Assembly: GCA_963402885.1 (NCBI GenBank)
Contig: OY727099.1
Location: 22,835,001-22,899,000, forward strand
Length of the DNA: 64,000 nt
Reading direction: 5' to 3'
Origin: Antedon bifida
Taxonomy: Eukaryota > Echinodermata > Crinoidea > Comatulida > Antedonidae
The position numbers and the translations under genes were made by a program. Below are positions 38,591 through 49,275 of the stretch, piece by piece (position 1 is the stretch's first letter; every line of letters begins with the position of its first letter). The notes beneath the pieces are model-generated. The model had not been told where the DNA came from. It was given only the letters and a program-made list of their open reading frames with translations, and ran no database searches.

Positions 38591-38739
38591 TAAGCTCTGT
38601 CTACACTATCAAATTTTATGTGATACAAAATGTGATGTGTTCATATGGACATGATGATGTCACACCACTACCATATTTAAGCATATCACTACCATATTTG
38701 GGCACATCACACTAGTTTGATAGTGTAGACAGAGCTTTA
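38591..38739. mobile_element. AGCTCTGTCTACAC-family MITE
   Basis: Complete copy with ends TTAAGCTCTGTCTACAC and GTGTAGACAGAGCTTTA. The bases TTA abut both termini, compatible with a 3 bp target duplication. Confidence 0.85.
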
Positions 38740-38826
38740 TACTTGTAATAAAAAAAAATGTAATGTTGTTCTACTTATACAATCAAAAGATTGTCCCAAA
38801 GGGCTGAGAGAAAAAACAGAAAGAAA

Positions 38827-38980
38827 TTACAAAGAAAAAAGATGGGTTTTTAAGAGTGTTTTGAAAACTATGATAGAGGATGCATTTTTAATAGGATCAG
38901 AAAGATTGTTCCACAGTTTAGGAGTTGAAACTGTAAATGCTCGATCACCATAGGTCTTAAGGCGGCTGGGTGAAATAAGA
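38827..38980 (-). pseudogene. LINE reverse-transcriptase 3' fragment
   Basis: Minus-strand translation contains RLKTYGDRAFTV followed by KLWNNL and a final KTLLKTHLF before the stop. The pattern TYGDRAFxVxxPxLWNxL...FKxxLKTHLF is the recurrent C-terminal end of non-LTR retrotransposon ORF2 proteins (judged from memory). Only the last 45 or so codons remain, as expected for a 5'-truncated insertion. Confidence 0.7.
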
Positions 38981-39423
38981 TGAAATATTATATATTTTAA
39001 AAAATGGACTAAACAAATTCTCAATATTTGATCTAATCATAGCCTATATAAAAGCATTCAAACAAATAAATAAATAAAAAACCCGCCTTTCACTGGCAAT
39101 AAAATGTAACTATGACGGCTGGTGAACTTTAATAACATGTCATAAATAAAAATAGTTGCAGCTTTCCGGTATATTAATAATTTCTGAGTAATTAGCGAAC
39201 TCGGAGCACTAAGTGCGGAAATTCTGATCGCGGAAAATACTTTCGGTTTAAAGACAGGATACAATGTGTCGCATATAAGTTGTATCAATCAATTAGTACG
39301 CGAATGTGTTCCTTTTATGTTTAATAAAACCTATTTTGTATTTTATTACTTGTAGAAAGGATGACGAATGTATGGATGAAAATGACGGTAGATTACACGA
39401 GACCCGCAAGACAATTTTTTCAT

Positions 39424-39983
39424 AAAGCTCTGTCTACACTATCAAACTATACTAGTGCGATGTTCCCAAATATGGTAGTGATATGCCAAAATATGATAGT
39501 GATATGCCAAAATATGGTAGTGTTATGCCAAAATATGATAGTGATATGCCAAAATATGGCAGTGATATGCCAAAATATGGTAGTGATATGCCAAAATATG
39601 GTAGTGATATGCCAAAATATGGTAGTGATATGCCAAAAAAAGGTAGTGATATGCCAAAATATGGTAGTGATATGACAAAATATGGTAGTGATATGCCAAA
39701 ATATGGCATTTTGGTATAAAATATGGTAGTGATATATCAAAATATGATAGTGATATGCCAAAATATGACAGTGATATGCCAAAATATGATAGTGATATGC
39801 CAAAATATGGCAGTGATATGCCAAAATATGGTAGTGATATGCCAAAATATGGTAGTGATATGACAAAATATGATAGTGATATGCCAAAATATGATAGTGA
39901 TATGACATCATCATGTCCATATTAATATTATGGAAACATCACATTTTTTTGTCACATAAAGTTTGATAGTGTAGACAGAGCTT
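39424..39983. mobile_element. AGCTCTGTCTACAC-family MITE with expanded internal minisatellite
   Basis: The MITE termini are intact (AAAGCTCTGTCTACACTAT and ATAGTGTAGACAGAGCTT). The interior, two or three units in other copies, is expanded to about 20 copies of the 21 bp word GTGATATGCCAAAATATGG(T/C)A. Because 21 is a multiple of three it reads through as MPKYGSD repeats on one strand and FGISLPY-type repeats on the other; these are not genes. Confidence 0.9.
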
Positions 39984-40646
39984 AAGAAAATATCGTATGG
40001 TACAACAAAAATCCCCTTTTTATGACGAACATTATGTGAGGGTACAGTAGGCCTATGGCGCATTCTAAAAACTGGATATGACCGCCAATTGGTTGCGCAC
40101 GCACTAAAAACTCCCATGCAACAACAATTAACGCGCTTTTGATTCGTGCAATGATTTGATTAACTGTGTTACGAAAACGACTGAGAAACTCCACAACATT
40201 TTTTTTATCATTCATCAAAGCCTATATCTATTTTTTTTTAAATAGCAAAAACAAAATAAATAATTAAAAAAGCCATAGCAGCATAAATGCTGTTTAGTTT
40301 AATACAACATTTAAATATAAAAGCCCCTGAAATATGAACAATTTCCTTAATAATAATAATATAAAACAAAAAATATTTCTTACAAAAAACAAAAAAATCA
40401 ATAAATGAATGTGAGTATTTTAAATTTTCATTTATTACGGGAGATTCTGCTTGTTATGGCCTACATTTTTTGCAAAGAAAAATACCCTATATTTAGTCAA
40501 AATTCACATTTCCTTGGTGGTTTTACGAGTGTGGGTGGGTGTGAACGTGTGTATTACACGTAGGCTTATTAGTCGCGTGATACACGCGAGGCTTAAATAG
40601 ACAATCAATCATGTAGTTTTTGTATTGGTTTACTTTCAGTATGTTT

Positions 40647-40802
40647 CGTGAGGTAATTTCCCGATTGATCGTAATCATAACGGTACTGGGTTTGGTCTAC
40701 TAGCGTTCCTGCTCCCAACTCGTCAACCATTCATAGAAGCCTTGATGAAGTAAGCCTACCTGGTGGTAACCATAGCACGGTCCCGATATATTAACGACTA
40801 TA
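40647..40802 (+). repeat. Dispersed repeat family D1, copy 2
   Basis: Full-length match to 873-1026 in the same orientation, with about ten differences by eye. Shared blocks include TAGCGTTCCTGCTCCCAACT, GAAGCCTTGATGAAGTAAGC and CTACCTGG. Confidence 0.6.
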
Positions 40803-41334
40803 CTATACGAGAGTATATGGTGTTTGATTACATTAGTAAAAACTGACGGTGCGCAAACACTTTTACGCTGACATTTATTGTTCAGAAGAGGACTTGGGGA
40901 TAATTTAACATTTCAGTGAGCTATTATTACAGCATATTATTCATAATGTACACCTGTTATCGGTATTATAACTGCAAAAGTATTATTCCATTAGAAAACG
41001 TCCAGGTACATATTTATATGTCAGTGTATGGAACGCAACAAATGACAAAGATGAATATAGTCAGGTGATGATGATGGTTTCCACTCGAACCCAAGGACTT
41101 GACCAATCACGACGCGATAAATTATTCGAACTGTCGCTTGTGGTTGGTCGATGTGTGATTGTATACTTCACGTCCATTTATCTATTTTAATTTGTAGACA
41201 TATGAACCCAAATCTATTTGGATAGGCTAATAAAATAATAATAAGTAAATATTGTTTCTGTTTATTCTCTAAAATCTGATTTTTGACTGGGCAAATATTT
41301 AGAATCTGTGCCAGGTGAATAAAGTAATTTTAAT

Positions 41335-42246
41335 GGGTCCTCCTAAATACCAAGACCTACCAAGACCTACCAAGAACTACCAAGACCTGTCAATTTAAAG
41401 TGTTAATTTAACGAAATATGATATATATAGACTTCTAATAGCATTTCCAACAATAAAACCTCAATTTTAGCGCTATATAGACACCAAAAATGTTAAATAA
41501 TCGACAAGCTTCGCGTTCGCGAAACGAACTGAGTTGATGCATACATTGCGTCACAAATGTCCGTATTGCGTCAACTAGTATGAACAACCAAGACCTACCA
41601 AGACCTGTCAATTTAAAGTGTTATTTTAACGAAATATAATATATATAGACTTCTAATAGCTTTTCAAACAATAAAACCTCAATTGTAGCGCGATATAGAC
41701 ACCAAAAATGTTAAATGTAGGCCTACGACCCAGTGGCCTATGACAGGAGAACTGCGTCGAGTGTCAGTGAGCCATACTAGTTGACGCAATACGGACATTT
41801 GTGACGCAATGTATGCATCAACAACTCAGTTCATTTCACGAAGCTTGTCGATTATTTAACATTTTCGTAACATTTTTTGGTGTCTATATCGCGCTGAAAT
41901 TGTTGGAAATGCTATTAGAAGTCTATATATATCATATTTCGTTAAAATAACACTTTAAATTGACAGGTCTTGGTAGGTCTTGGTTGGTCATACTAGTTGA
42001 CGCAATACGGACATTTGTGACGCAATGTATGCATCAACTCAGTTCGTTTCGCGAACGCGAAGCTTGTCGATTATTTAACATTTTTGGTGTCTATATCGCG
42101 CTAAAATTAAGGTTTTATTGTTGGAAATGCTATTAGAAGTCTATATATATCATATTTCGTTAAATTAACACTTTAAATTGACAGGTCTTGGTAGGTCTTG
42201 GTAGTTCTTGGTAGGTCTTGGTAGGTCTTGGTATTTAGGAGGACCC
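41335..42246. mobile_element. 912 bp fold-back DNA transposon, same family as 26024, 8 bp target duplication
   Basis: Ends GGGTCCTCCTAAATACCAAG and CTTGGTATTTAGGAGGACCC. The flanks are exact 8 bp repeats ATTTTAAT (41327-41334 and 42247-42254). The interior holds several alternately inverted copies of the arm sequence (TTTAAAGTGTTA, GCATTTCCAACAATAAAA, TGACGCAATACGGACATTTG), as if one element had inserted into or recombined with another. Confidence 0.88.
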
Positions 42247-42254
42247 ATTTTAAT

Positions 42255-42420
42255 AAGGAAACAACCAGCCAATGGATTTTTGGTTGAAATTAACCATTTA
42301 TTTGGTCATTTTATAGTGAAACTACAGAAGCGATTAACTTTGTTAAATCTACAAAATAACCTATTCAAAGTCTAATTTAATTAATCTTATTTTTTTCATG
42401 TTTTTGGAGGACAATACAAG
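42255..42420. mobile_element. ATTGTCCCC-family MITE fragment
   Basis: AGCCAATGGATTTTTGGTTG, ACCATTTATTTGGTCATTTT, AAAGTCTAATTTAATTAATC and a terminal AGGACAATACA match half of the family. It abuts the transposon ending at 42246. Confidence 0.5.
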
Positions 42421-42864
42421 TTTTATTTTACAATAGCATGCAACCAAAAAGCACTTTTTCGTGTGTGGGAAGGAGAGAGGGCGCCATACACAATAACAAC
42501 AATAATAAGGTTCGCGTAGCAACGTTTGCTAGCAACGCAATCATGTTTTCAAGATTTTGGCCACAAATTGCTAAAATAACTAAATAGAAAAACTGTATAC
42601 GCACACTTTTCCTGTAGAGGTTCATGTAACATACCCTGTCCCTCCTCCCGAAGTTTGAGCGGAGGGTGTTCGAGATAAACATAAGTCAAAGAAGGCCAGC
42701 CAGGCCCAGCCAAACCGTGATCTGGGGAGAGAAAGAGAGAGATCCTCCGAAGAAGGCGTGTGGTGTGGTTGTGGTGTGTGAGTGTCAGTGCCAGCCAGGG
42801 GTCTAGGCCTAGCCCAGCTACGTTTGAAGAAATTCGACAAATCCTTTTCAATTTAGTTCATTCA

Positions 42865-45800
42865 ATGGGTGTCAGTTGTAGCCGAGGCGAAGACGGTAAA
42901 CTAATCTATTTTTTTATTTGCATTTCCTTATTTTCTTTCTGTATTGTGTGTGCCTTCAAAAACTTATTATTCAAATAATAGTAATACTTAGGCCTGAAAT
43001 ATACTAGCCTAATAGATAGGCCTACTAGGCTAATAACATATAAACATTAAAGTATATTATTATTCTTCCTTTCATTTTAGTGCTGGTCTTAGCAGGTTAC
43101 CATAACAATCAAGTACCTTCATTTAAGATTGTTTTAGTGGGTGAGTCTTTAAATATTAGCCTATAGATTTAAATAATAGGCTGATACAATTATTTGTTCT
43201 GGCTGTTTTTATGCATATGCTTATTTTATTTATATCTCCATTGAGATCAGCCTCTGATACCCATAGCATTATCAGTTTTCCAGTAATTTACCCTTTAATT
43301 TATATTATTATTAATAATAAATATATTCATTTATTCATATATTTTATTCATTTATTCTGAAGGAGATGAGAAGGTTGGTAAAACCAGTATATTTATGCGT
43401 TACTTCAAGAATCAATTTGATTACAGCTATCGGCCAACGACCACTGTTAGTATCGGTAAGTGTTTAAAGTTACTGTCCGTTCAGACAGGAGTGAGTCGTT
43501 AAGACAGTAAAACCATAATCCATAGCCATAATAAAGCTCTGTCTACACTATCAAACTTTATGTGACAAAAAATGTGATGTGCCCATATATGGACATGATG
43601 ATGTCATATCACTACCACTTGGGTATATCACTCCCATATTTAAGCATATCACTACCATATTTGGGCCCTCCACACATTTTTGTCAAACTAGTTTGATAGT
43701 GTAGACAGAGCTTTAGAGAATAGGACTATACAGTGTAGGTTTTCAGTGTACATACACAAAATTCTTGTTTGTTAAGCGCTGTCTACACTATCAAACTAAT
43801 TTGACAACAAGAAGTGTGATGTGCCACCATCATCATGTCCATATGCACATCACATAAAGTTTGATAGTGTAAACAGAGCTTTAACAAACCTACAGTAGTA
43901 CATTAATTATGTCTGCTTTCAAAATTAAATTCAAACCTTAAGGTGAAAAAAATGCTGTCCGTAAACTATTTTTTCCACTTGTTATTTCTTTTTAATTATT
44001 TCTTCTTTTTCTTTCAGAGAATGTAGTCAAGAAGTTGAACGTACCTGAACATGCAGTAGTGTCAGTCACCATCTGGGATCTGCCTGGAACTGAAGAGGTT
44101 GATTTACGGAAAAGCTATTACAAAGATGTAGATGCCGCAATCAGTAAGATGATTTGTAACTGTTAAAGATGTATAGTATTGTCCCCCAAAAACATGAAAA
44201 ATGAAGATTATAAAATAACATCAGACCTTAAATAGGCCATTTAAATTATTATTTCACTTTTAAAATGACAAAAGAGGCAGTTAATTTTAACCAGAAACCA
44301 ATGTCTGACAGACAATTTAAGTATTTTTTGCTTTAAATTACATTTTTTCAGGTAAATAAATTTTGTTTCAATTCAATTTTTGTTCAAAGTGGATAACTAT
44401 TATGTGACATTAAAATGACATATTCAACAACAAAAAATATTTTTTCAGGGGGACATTACATCTTTATATAATTGTTATTTTTTAATTGTTTTTTCTATTT
44501 TGTATTTATATGTTTTTTTTCTGTTTATTCGGATATTTGCTCTTGAAATGGTTATCACAACTTTTTTTTAAAACCAATGCAATTCATTATTCATACTTCT
44601 GTTTTCATAGTTGTAGTCGATGCCTCAGATAGAGAGAGTGTTGAGTTGGCTGGCACCTGGAAGCAAGATGTTTGTAATCATTCTACAATTACCCAGAATA
44701 CCACCAACAACACGGACGTCTCATACATTAAAGCCGATCCCAGTAGCATTCCTGTACTTCTCCTTGGAAATAAGTACGATTTGGTATGTTTGTTTTTTAT
44801 TTACTATCTCCAAAGAACGGTTTCCTTTTGTAGTTTTTTTTTATTAAAAAAGTTTCCATTGTAGCCTAAAGTTTCTCAAGTTTTTCACAGTTAGTGGTCA
44901 ATGTAGAAAAATGAAATTTGTTTTGGCCTAGATTTTAAACTGACAGACTGTCAAATTGTGTTGACCTTTCCTGAGATGAGGTCAAACTGAGACTGTGATT
45001 GCATTGGGGTTAAAATATCTTGACAAAAAAATAAATTGCAAATTCTACAGGTAGAGGAACGAGAAAGGTTAGAAATAGAAAGGAATGAAAAAAATGAGGA
45101 TGAAGAAAGCCAATCAAATGACAAGAATCAAACAGAATCTGAAGAGAGAAAGAAACAGGAGGAGGAAGAAGAAGAAGAGGAAGAGAAACAAGTGTGGAGG
45201 TATGAAGATCAGCAGATTGATAAGACGGAACCTGTACCAGAAGAGATCCAGTTTCTGCAGGACATCGCTGAGCAGAATGGCTTTGTTGGCAGGTAACTGT
45301 CATAATATATTATTACATAACTCCATAACTTCTTATAAAAATAGTTAATCGGTAAGTAATTATAAAGTAAAACTGATCATACTATAATGCACTGATTTTA
45401 GGCTTTGTGCCCAAATAACGTTTAAATTTACATTGAAGATTAGGACTTGACAACTTGGCCCATTTTTCTCTGTGAATGTCATAACTGAAAACTGTTAATT
45501 AACAAAAGGGCAAAACTTAAGCTGGTGGTCAGGCCAAATTTCCAGAATCCCCGCTTTAAATGAGTTTTTTGACCTCAACTTTGCTTGTGCTAAATGGTTT
45601 GGTAGCAAATTTCCCTGGTTGTTCTTAGAATAAACAACAAATCCTATGGACAAAGGTCTTTTATGTTCTCTGCTGCTTCTCTTTGGAATTCTCTCCCTCG
45701 ACACATTACTACAGTAAATCAACATCTAATGCTATTTTTTAAAAAAGATCTTAATACAAGCGCCTTTGATTTTTACTTCGGTTTAGTTGATACTGGCACT

Positions 45801-48712
45801 ATACAAATTCCTAAATTATTATTAGTATGATTACGTTGATCATGAAAGATCTTATGATCTCACTGAGCATCATGTGAGTGAGATCTCACACGATGCTCAA
45901 TGAGATCTCAAATGATCATTATACAACAATTGATCATGCGTGAGTAGTATTTATAATGTTACAAATAATTTAAAATCGCTGGTTATCTCTCCAACTTGCA
46001 TATTTAAATATGTTTATATTTTGTCATAGCGTTGCTGTGTCAGCCAAGGATCCGGATGGAAGTGTTCACATCGCAATACAAGCTTTGGTTAGACATCTAC
46101 TGGAAAGAAATCTTAAAGACAGCGCGATAAAAAGAATGCATGCTGTCAACATCAAACGAAAGAAACGGAACAAAAATGTAAAAGATGAACAGAATGAGTT
46201 TCAACCTCTGAAAACTGTTGGAGTAAAAGAGGTATAGTTTTGAGAGAGCTGCTGCATATCTCAGTATTTACTGGTCTTGCTTCATTCAAAATTGCAATAA
46301 AACATAACAAATTGTTGAAGGGCCTGTTCAGACTTTCTGTTAACTAACTTTCGTATCGTACGCGGTGTACAACTCCATAGGTCTGAACCAGGAAAAGATT
46401 AGTGGAAGCCACCTCTTACGACACTGATCTTTCATTTGTTACGACAGCTCAAGGTACAAGATTAGTGACGATGCTTACGATACGAAGTTCATGCATTAAC
46501 GATTTTGACATCTAACCAATCAAATTTACTCCTGTATACCAGATTGGTGAAATTTCAGTGTCAAACGAAAGCGTTAGTTAAGCAAATATGAACGCTTTGC
46601 TGTTACAACGCTAATTATAATATGACATTGCTTACGATACGAAAGAATAACTCCAGTTCAAGGTTAAAGATTGCCCAAATAAAAAAGCAGCAGACTAAAG
46701 CTCTGTCTACACTATCAAACTTTATGTGAAAACAAAATGTGATGTGCCCAAATATGGACATGATGATGTCATATCACTATATTTAGGTATATCACCATTA
46801 TATTTGGGCACATCACACTTTTTTGTCAAACTAGTTTGATAGTGTAGATAGAGCTTAAAGAATAAATGTTTTCCTTTGTGATTGTCTAAATCTGGAATGT
46901 TGTTTTGTTTTTATAGTTGGATGATTTGTTTATGGAGTGTAATGGAGCAATCCGTCTGACAGGGCAGCTTACGGAGGGCTTTACAGAGGCGGTGAAGAAG
47001 TTCAAGAAAGACTGTTATTCCACTGATATGATTGACACACATAAGGCGTCGATGGAAGACTGCATTGGTGGCATAAAGCAGACTTTACTAGAAGATCAAG
47101 AACTTGTGGTACAGTTGTTTTTTCTATTTTTTATTTCATACACACCCAACAGCGAGCAGAAACTCGCCAATTACAGGATGAATAAACTATTTTAATAATT
47201 TATCGTGCTTATAAACTAAGTCTCATTTGAGGCTTAGGGAGTGGAGTTGAAAGAGTGATGAGTTACAACCCTGGCACTAGGTCAGGATTGAACCCTGGAC
47301 CTAGGTCAGGATTGAACCCTGGCACTAGGTCAGGATTGAACCCTGGCACTAGGTCAGGATTGAACCCTGGCACTAGGTCAGGATTGAACCCTGGCACTAG
47401 GTCAGGATTGAACCCTGGCACTAGGTCAGGATTGAACCCTGGCACTAGGTCAGGATTGAACCCTGGACCTTGGGATTGAATTGCAAGCACGTTCACCACC
47501 AAGCTACAGCTCCACTACAACTCTTAACTTTATCCTGCATTCAACTGGATTATAAAATAATTTAGAATTTTATCTTCATTTGGCATAATAAGACACCACC
47601 ACTTTTTTAGGCTATTGATGATGGTGGATTCTTACAATTAGTCTGCAAAGGGAAACTGCTCGATGAAGATGAAAAATCAGAAGATGTAAAGAAAGTGATG
47701 CTGACCTTTCATTCAGAGGTAAATAGTTGGTTACATTTTGGACACTTCATTATACCTCTTTAGATTGTATACTGTATAGTGGATCCTCCTGAATCACAAA
47801 TAAGTTTATTAAAAATCTTGAAATAATGTAATTTGGATCCTAATATTATATAAGAATTTTTCTTTTTTGTTGATCTAATAAAAAGGAAAGTTCTCTTCTA
47901 TAATAAGTTGAATATCTGTTTAATCTGTTACTTTTTTCCCAGTGCAACTGTCTAGCAGCAGATTTTGTTCTGGTAATAGACTGTACATTTAAGAACTAGT
48001 AAATCCTATGGCCTGAGTTTTTTTCTACAAATCGTCATTGTTATCATACTAGGCTAGTGAAGCCTCACTTCTTGCTGATCTCTTAAAAAGGGCACTTCAG
48101 GATAAAGTAGTTTCATTCAAATCCACCCTTCCCTGAAAGCTCTGTCTACCCTATCAAACTTTATGTGACGAAAAATTGTGATGTGTCCATATACAGTATG
48201 AACATGATGATGTCATATCACTACCATATTTGGGCATATATCACTACCATATTTGGACACATCACACTGTTTTTTGTCAAACTAGTTTGATAGTGTAGAT
48301 AGAGCTAAAGACTTTCCTTCTCCAACAAGCTTTTTCATTTATCTAACAACTTTGGCCTTTCCTGTTTGACTTCAATTATGAACAGAGCACATACAGAAGT
48401 AACCATTACTATTACTTACATATTATCAATTATTGTTAGATATTGGTCTGTAGTAAAGCCATCTTGAATCAATGCCCAAATATTGACACACACTTATCGA
48501 AGATGGATGGTATGATTCTAAACCAATGTAAGACACTTCCAGACGTTCTATCACAACAAGAACAAGTCGTGACGACGCGCAACATTGACCATGTGCAATA
48601 CGTTATTGACAACAACCGTGCACGTATCAAACATGCCAGAAATCAAGCGAGTGAGTGCCTACAATCTGTGGATAACACATATAAGAAAATCAAGGCGTCT
48701 TTGCTCTGGTAG
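42865..48712 (+). CDS. Unusual Rab-like (Rab32-type) GTPase with N-myristoylation motif and C-terminal extension
   Basis: Coding exons: 42865-42895, 43081-43140, 43363-43455, 44018-44143, 44611-44783, 45051-45292, 46030-46231, 46917-47108, 47611-47718, 48440-48712. Borders are AG/GT, phases agree, and the sum is exactly 1500 nt (499 residues plus TAG). G motifs: P loop GDEKVGKTS (31-39), WDLPGTEE (81-88), NKYD (157-160), SAK (246-248). YYKDVDAAI and IPVLLLGNKYDL recall Rab32/38. Oddities: MGVSCSRG fits N-myristoylation plus a nearby palmitoylatable Cys. Thr86 replaces the catalytic Gln of DxxGQ. A Glu-rich, coiled-coil-like insert of about 55 residues (exon 45051-45292) separates NKYD from SAK. 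About 240 residues of unrecognised, mostly helical sequence follow the G domain, and the end (KIKASLLW) has no prenylation Cys. Probable role: membrane-attached GTP-binding switch. The orthologue is not known to me. AATAAA signals lie at 48904 and 48967. Confidence 0.9.
43533..43714. mobile_element. AGCTCTGTCTACAC-family MITE in GTPase intron
   Basis: Complete copy, ends AAAGCTCTGTCTACACTAT and ATAGTGTAGACAGAGCTTT, with inverted internal units (CATATCACTACC). A second, shorter copy follows at 43773. Confidence 0.85.
43773..43882. mobile_element. AGCTCTGTCTACAC-family MITE, short form
   Basis: Ends TAAGCGCTGTCTACACTATC and GATAGTGTAAACAGAGCTTT. Only about 110 bp, lacking most internal units. 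It lies 58 bp downstream of the previous copy in the same GTPase intron. Confidence 0.8.
44162..44466. mobile_element. ATTGTCCCC-family MITE in GTPase intron
   Basis: Left end GTTAAAGATGTATAGTATTG with a TCCCCC tract, right end CAGGGGGACATTACATCTTT. The interior has GTTCAAAGTGGATAACTATT. It lies just after exon 44018-44143. Confidence 0.75.
45627..45830 (+). pseudogene. LINE reverse-transcriptase 3' fragment in GTPase intron
   Basis: The plus-strand frame reads KSYGQRSFMFSAASLWNSL, then PRHIT and a LMLFFKKDL tail, ending at TGA 45828-45830. YGQRSFxxxAxxLWNSLP is the conserved end of non-LTR ORF2 proteins (from memory). Only the extreme C-terminus remains. It differs from the fragment at 38827, so two LINE lineages or ages are present. 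Confidence 0.75.
45836..45945. repeat. GATC-rich palindromic cluster
   Basis: GTTGATCATGAAAGATC, CTCACTGAGCATCATGTGAG, TGAGATCTCACACGATGCTC and CAATTGATCATGCG form overlapping perfect and near-perfect palindromes over about 110 bp. It is cruciform-prone, lies in a GTPase intron, and its origin is unknown. Confidence 0.5.
46696..46857. mobile_element. AGCTCTGTCTACAC-family MITE in GTPase intron
   Basis: Complete copy; termini flanked by TAA on both sides (TAA|AGCTCTG ... AGAGCT|TAA), consistent with a 3 bp TWA target duplication as made by PIF/Harbinger transposases. Confidence 0.85.
47264..47472. repeat. 24 bp minisatellite in GTPase intron
   Basis: About nine near-identical copies of GCACTAGGTCAGGATTGAAC followed by CCTG. 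The period is a multiple of three, so both strands give open repeat frames (NPGTRSGL on plus). It sits in the intron between exons 46917-47108 and 47611-47718 and is not an exon. Confidence 0.92.
48136..48307. mobile_element. AGCTCTGTCTACAC-family MITE in GTPase intron
   Basis: Complete copy, ends AAAGCTCTGTCTACCCTAT and ATAGTGTAGATAGAGCT, located in the last intron of the GTPase gene. Confidence 0.82.
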
Positions 48713-49275
48713 GTAGATAACAACGTCAAAATAGATTTATAAACAATCGTAACACAAAAGTTTGTGATACTCCACGTATGTGGTTCTGAAGCATATTGAT
48801 CAAAACGACAAGAAACTCAACAGTTCTTTTCAGAACTACATACGTGGATGGTGTACCGCAAACTTTATGTCAACAAATTTAAAACTGTAAGGTGTGCTTA
48901 ACCAATAAACAGCTGAATTCAATTTATACACATTTCTTGGCCAGAGATTATGGTTAAATAACTCCCAATAAAACTGGTATATAAGTGTGTTGTTGTGGTC
49001 AAGCAAAGTGAACATATGTATAATATAATAATCAGTCTCGGGGAAAGCCTAGAAAAAACAGGTTCAGAAACTGTATAAGACTGACCTATATGGAGAACTT
49101 TTATGACATTTTATTTTGATATACATTCAGATTGTAAATAAGTATAAAAATATGTATTATTTTAATATATTTATCGCATAATTATATATCATGTAAAAAA
49201 TATTATTTTAATCAAGCAATTTTAATGTTGTATATATACAAACATTTTTAATTACGGTAATAATGAATACAGTTG

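Noticed and set aside
39447..39920. Repetitive proteins (MPKYGSD on plus, YFGISLP/HYHILAY on minus)
   Set aside because: Translation of a 21 bp minisatellite inside a MITE; both strands are open because the period is a multiple of three.
47255..47502. NPGTRSGL repeat protein
   Set aside because: Translation of a 24 bp minisatellite in a GTPase intron; flanking exons splice in phase without it.
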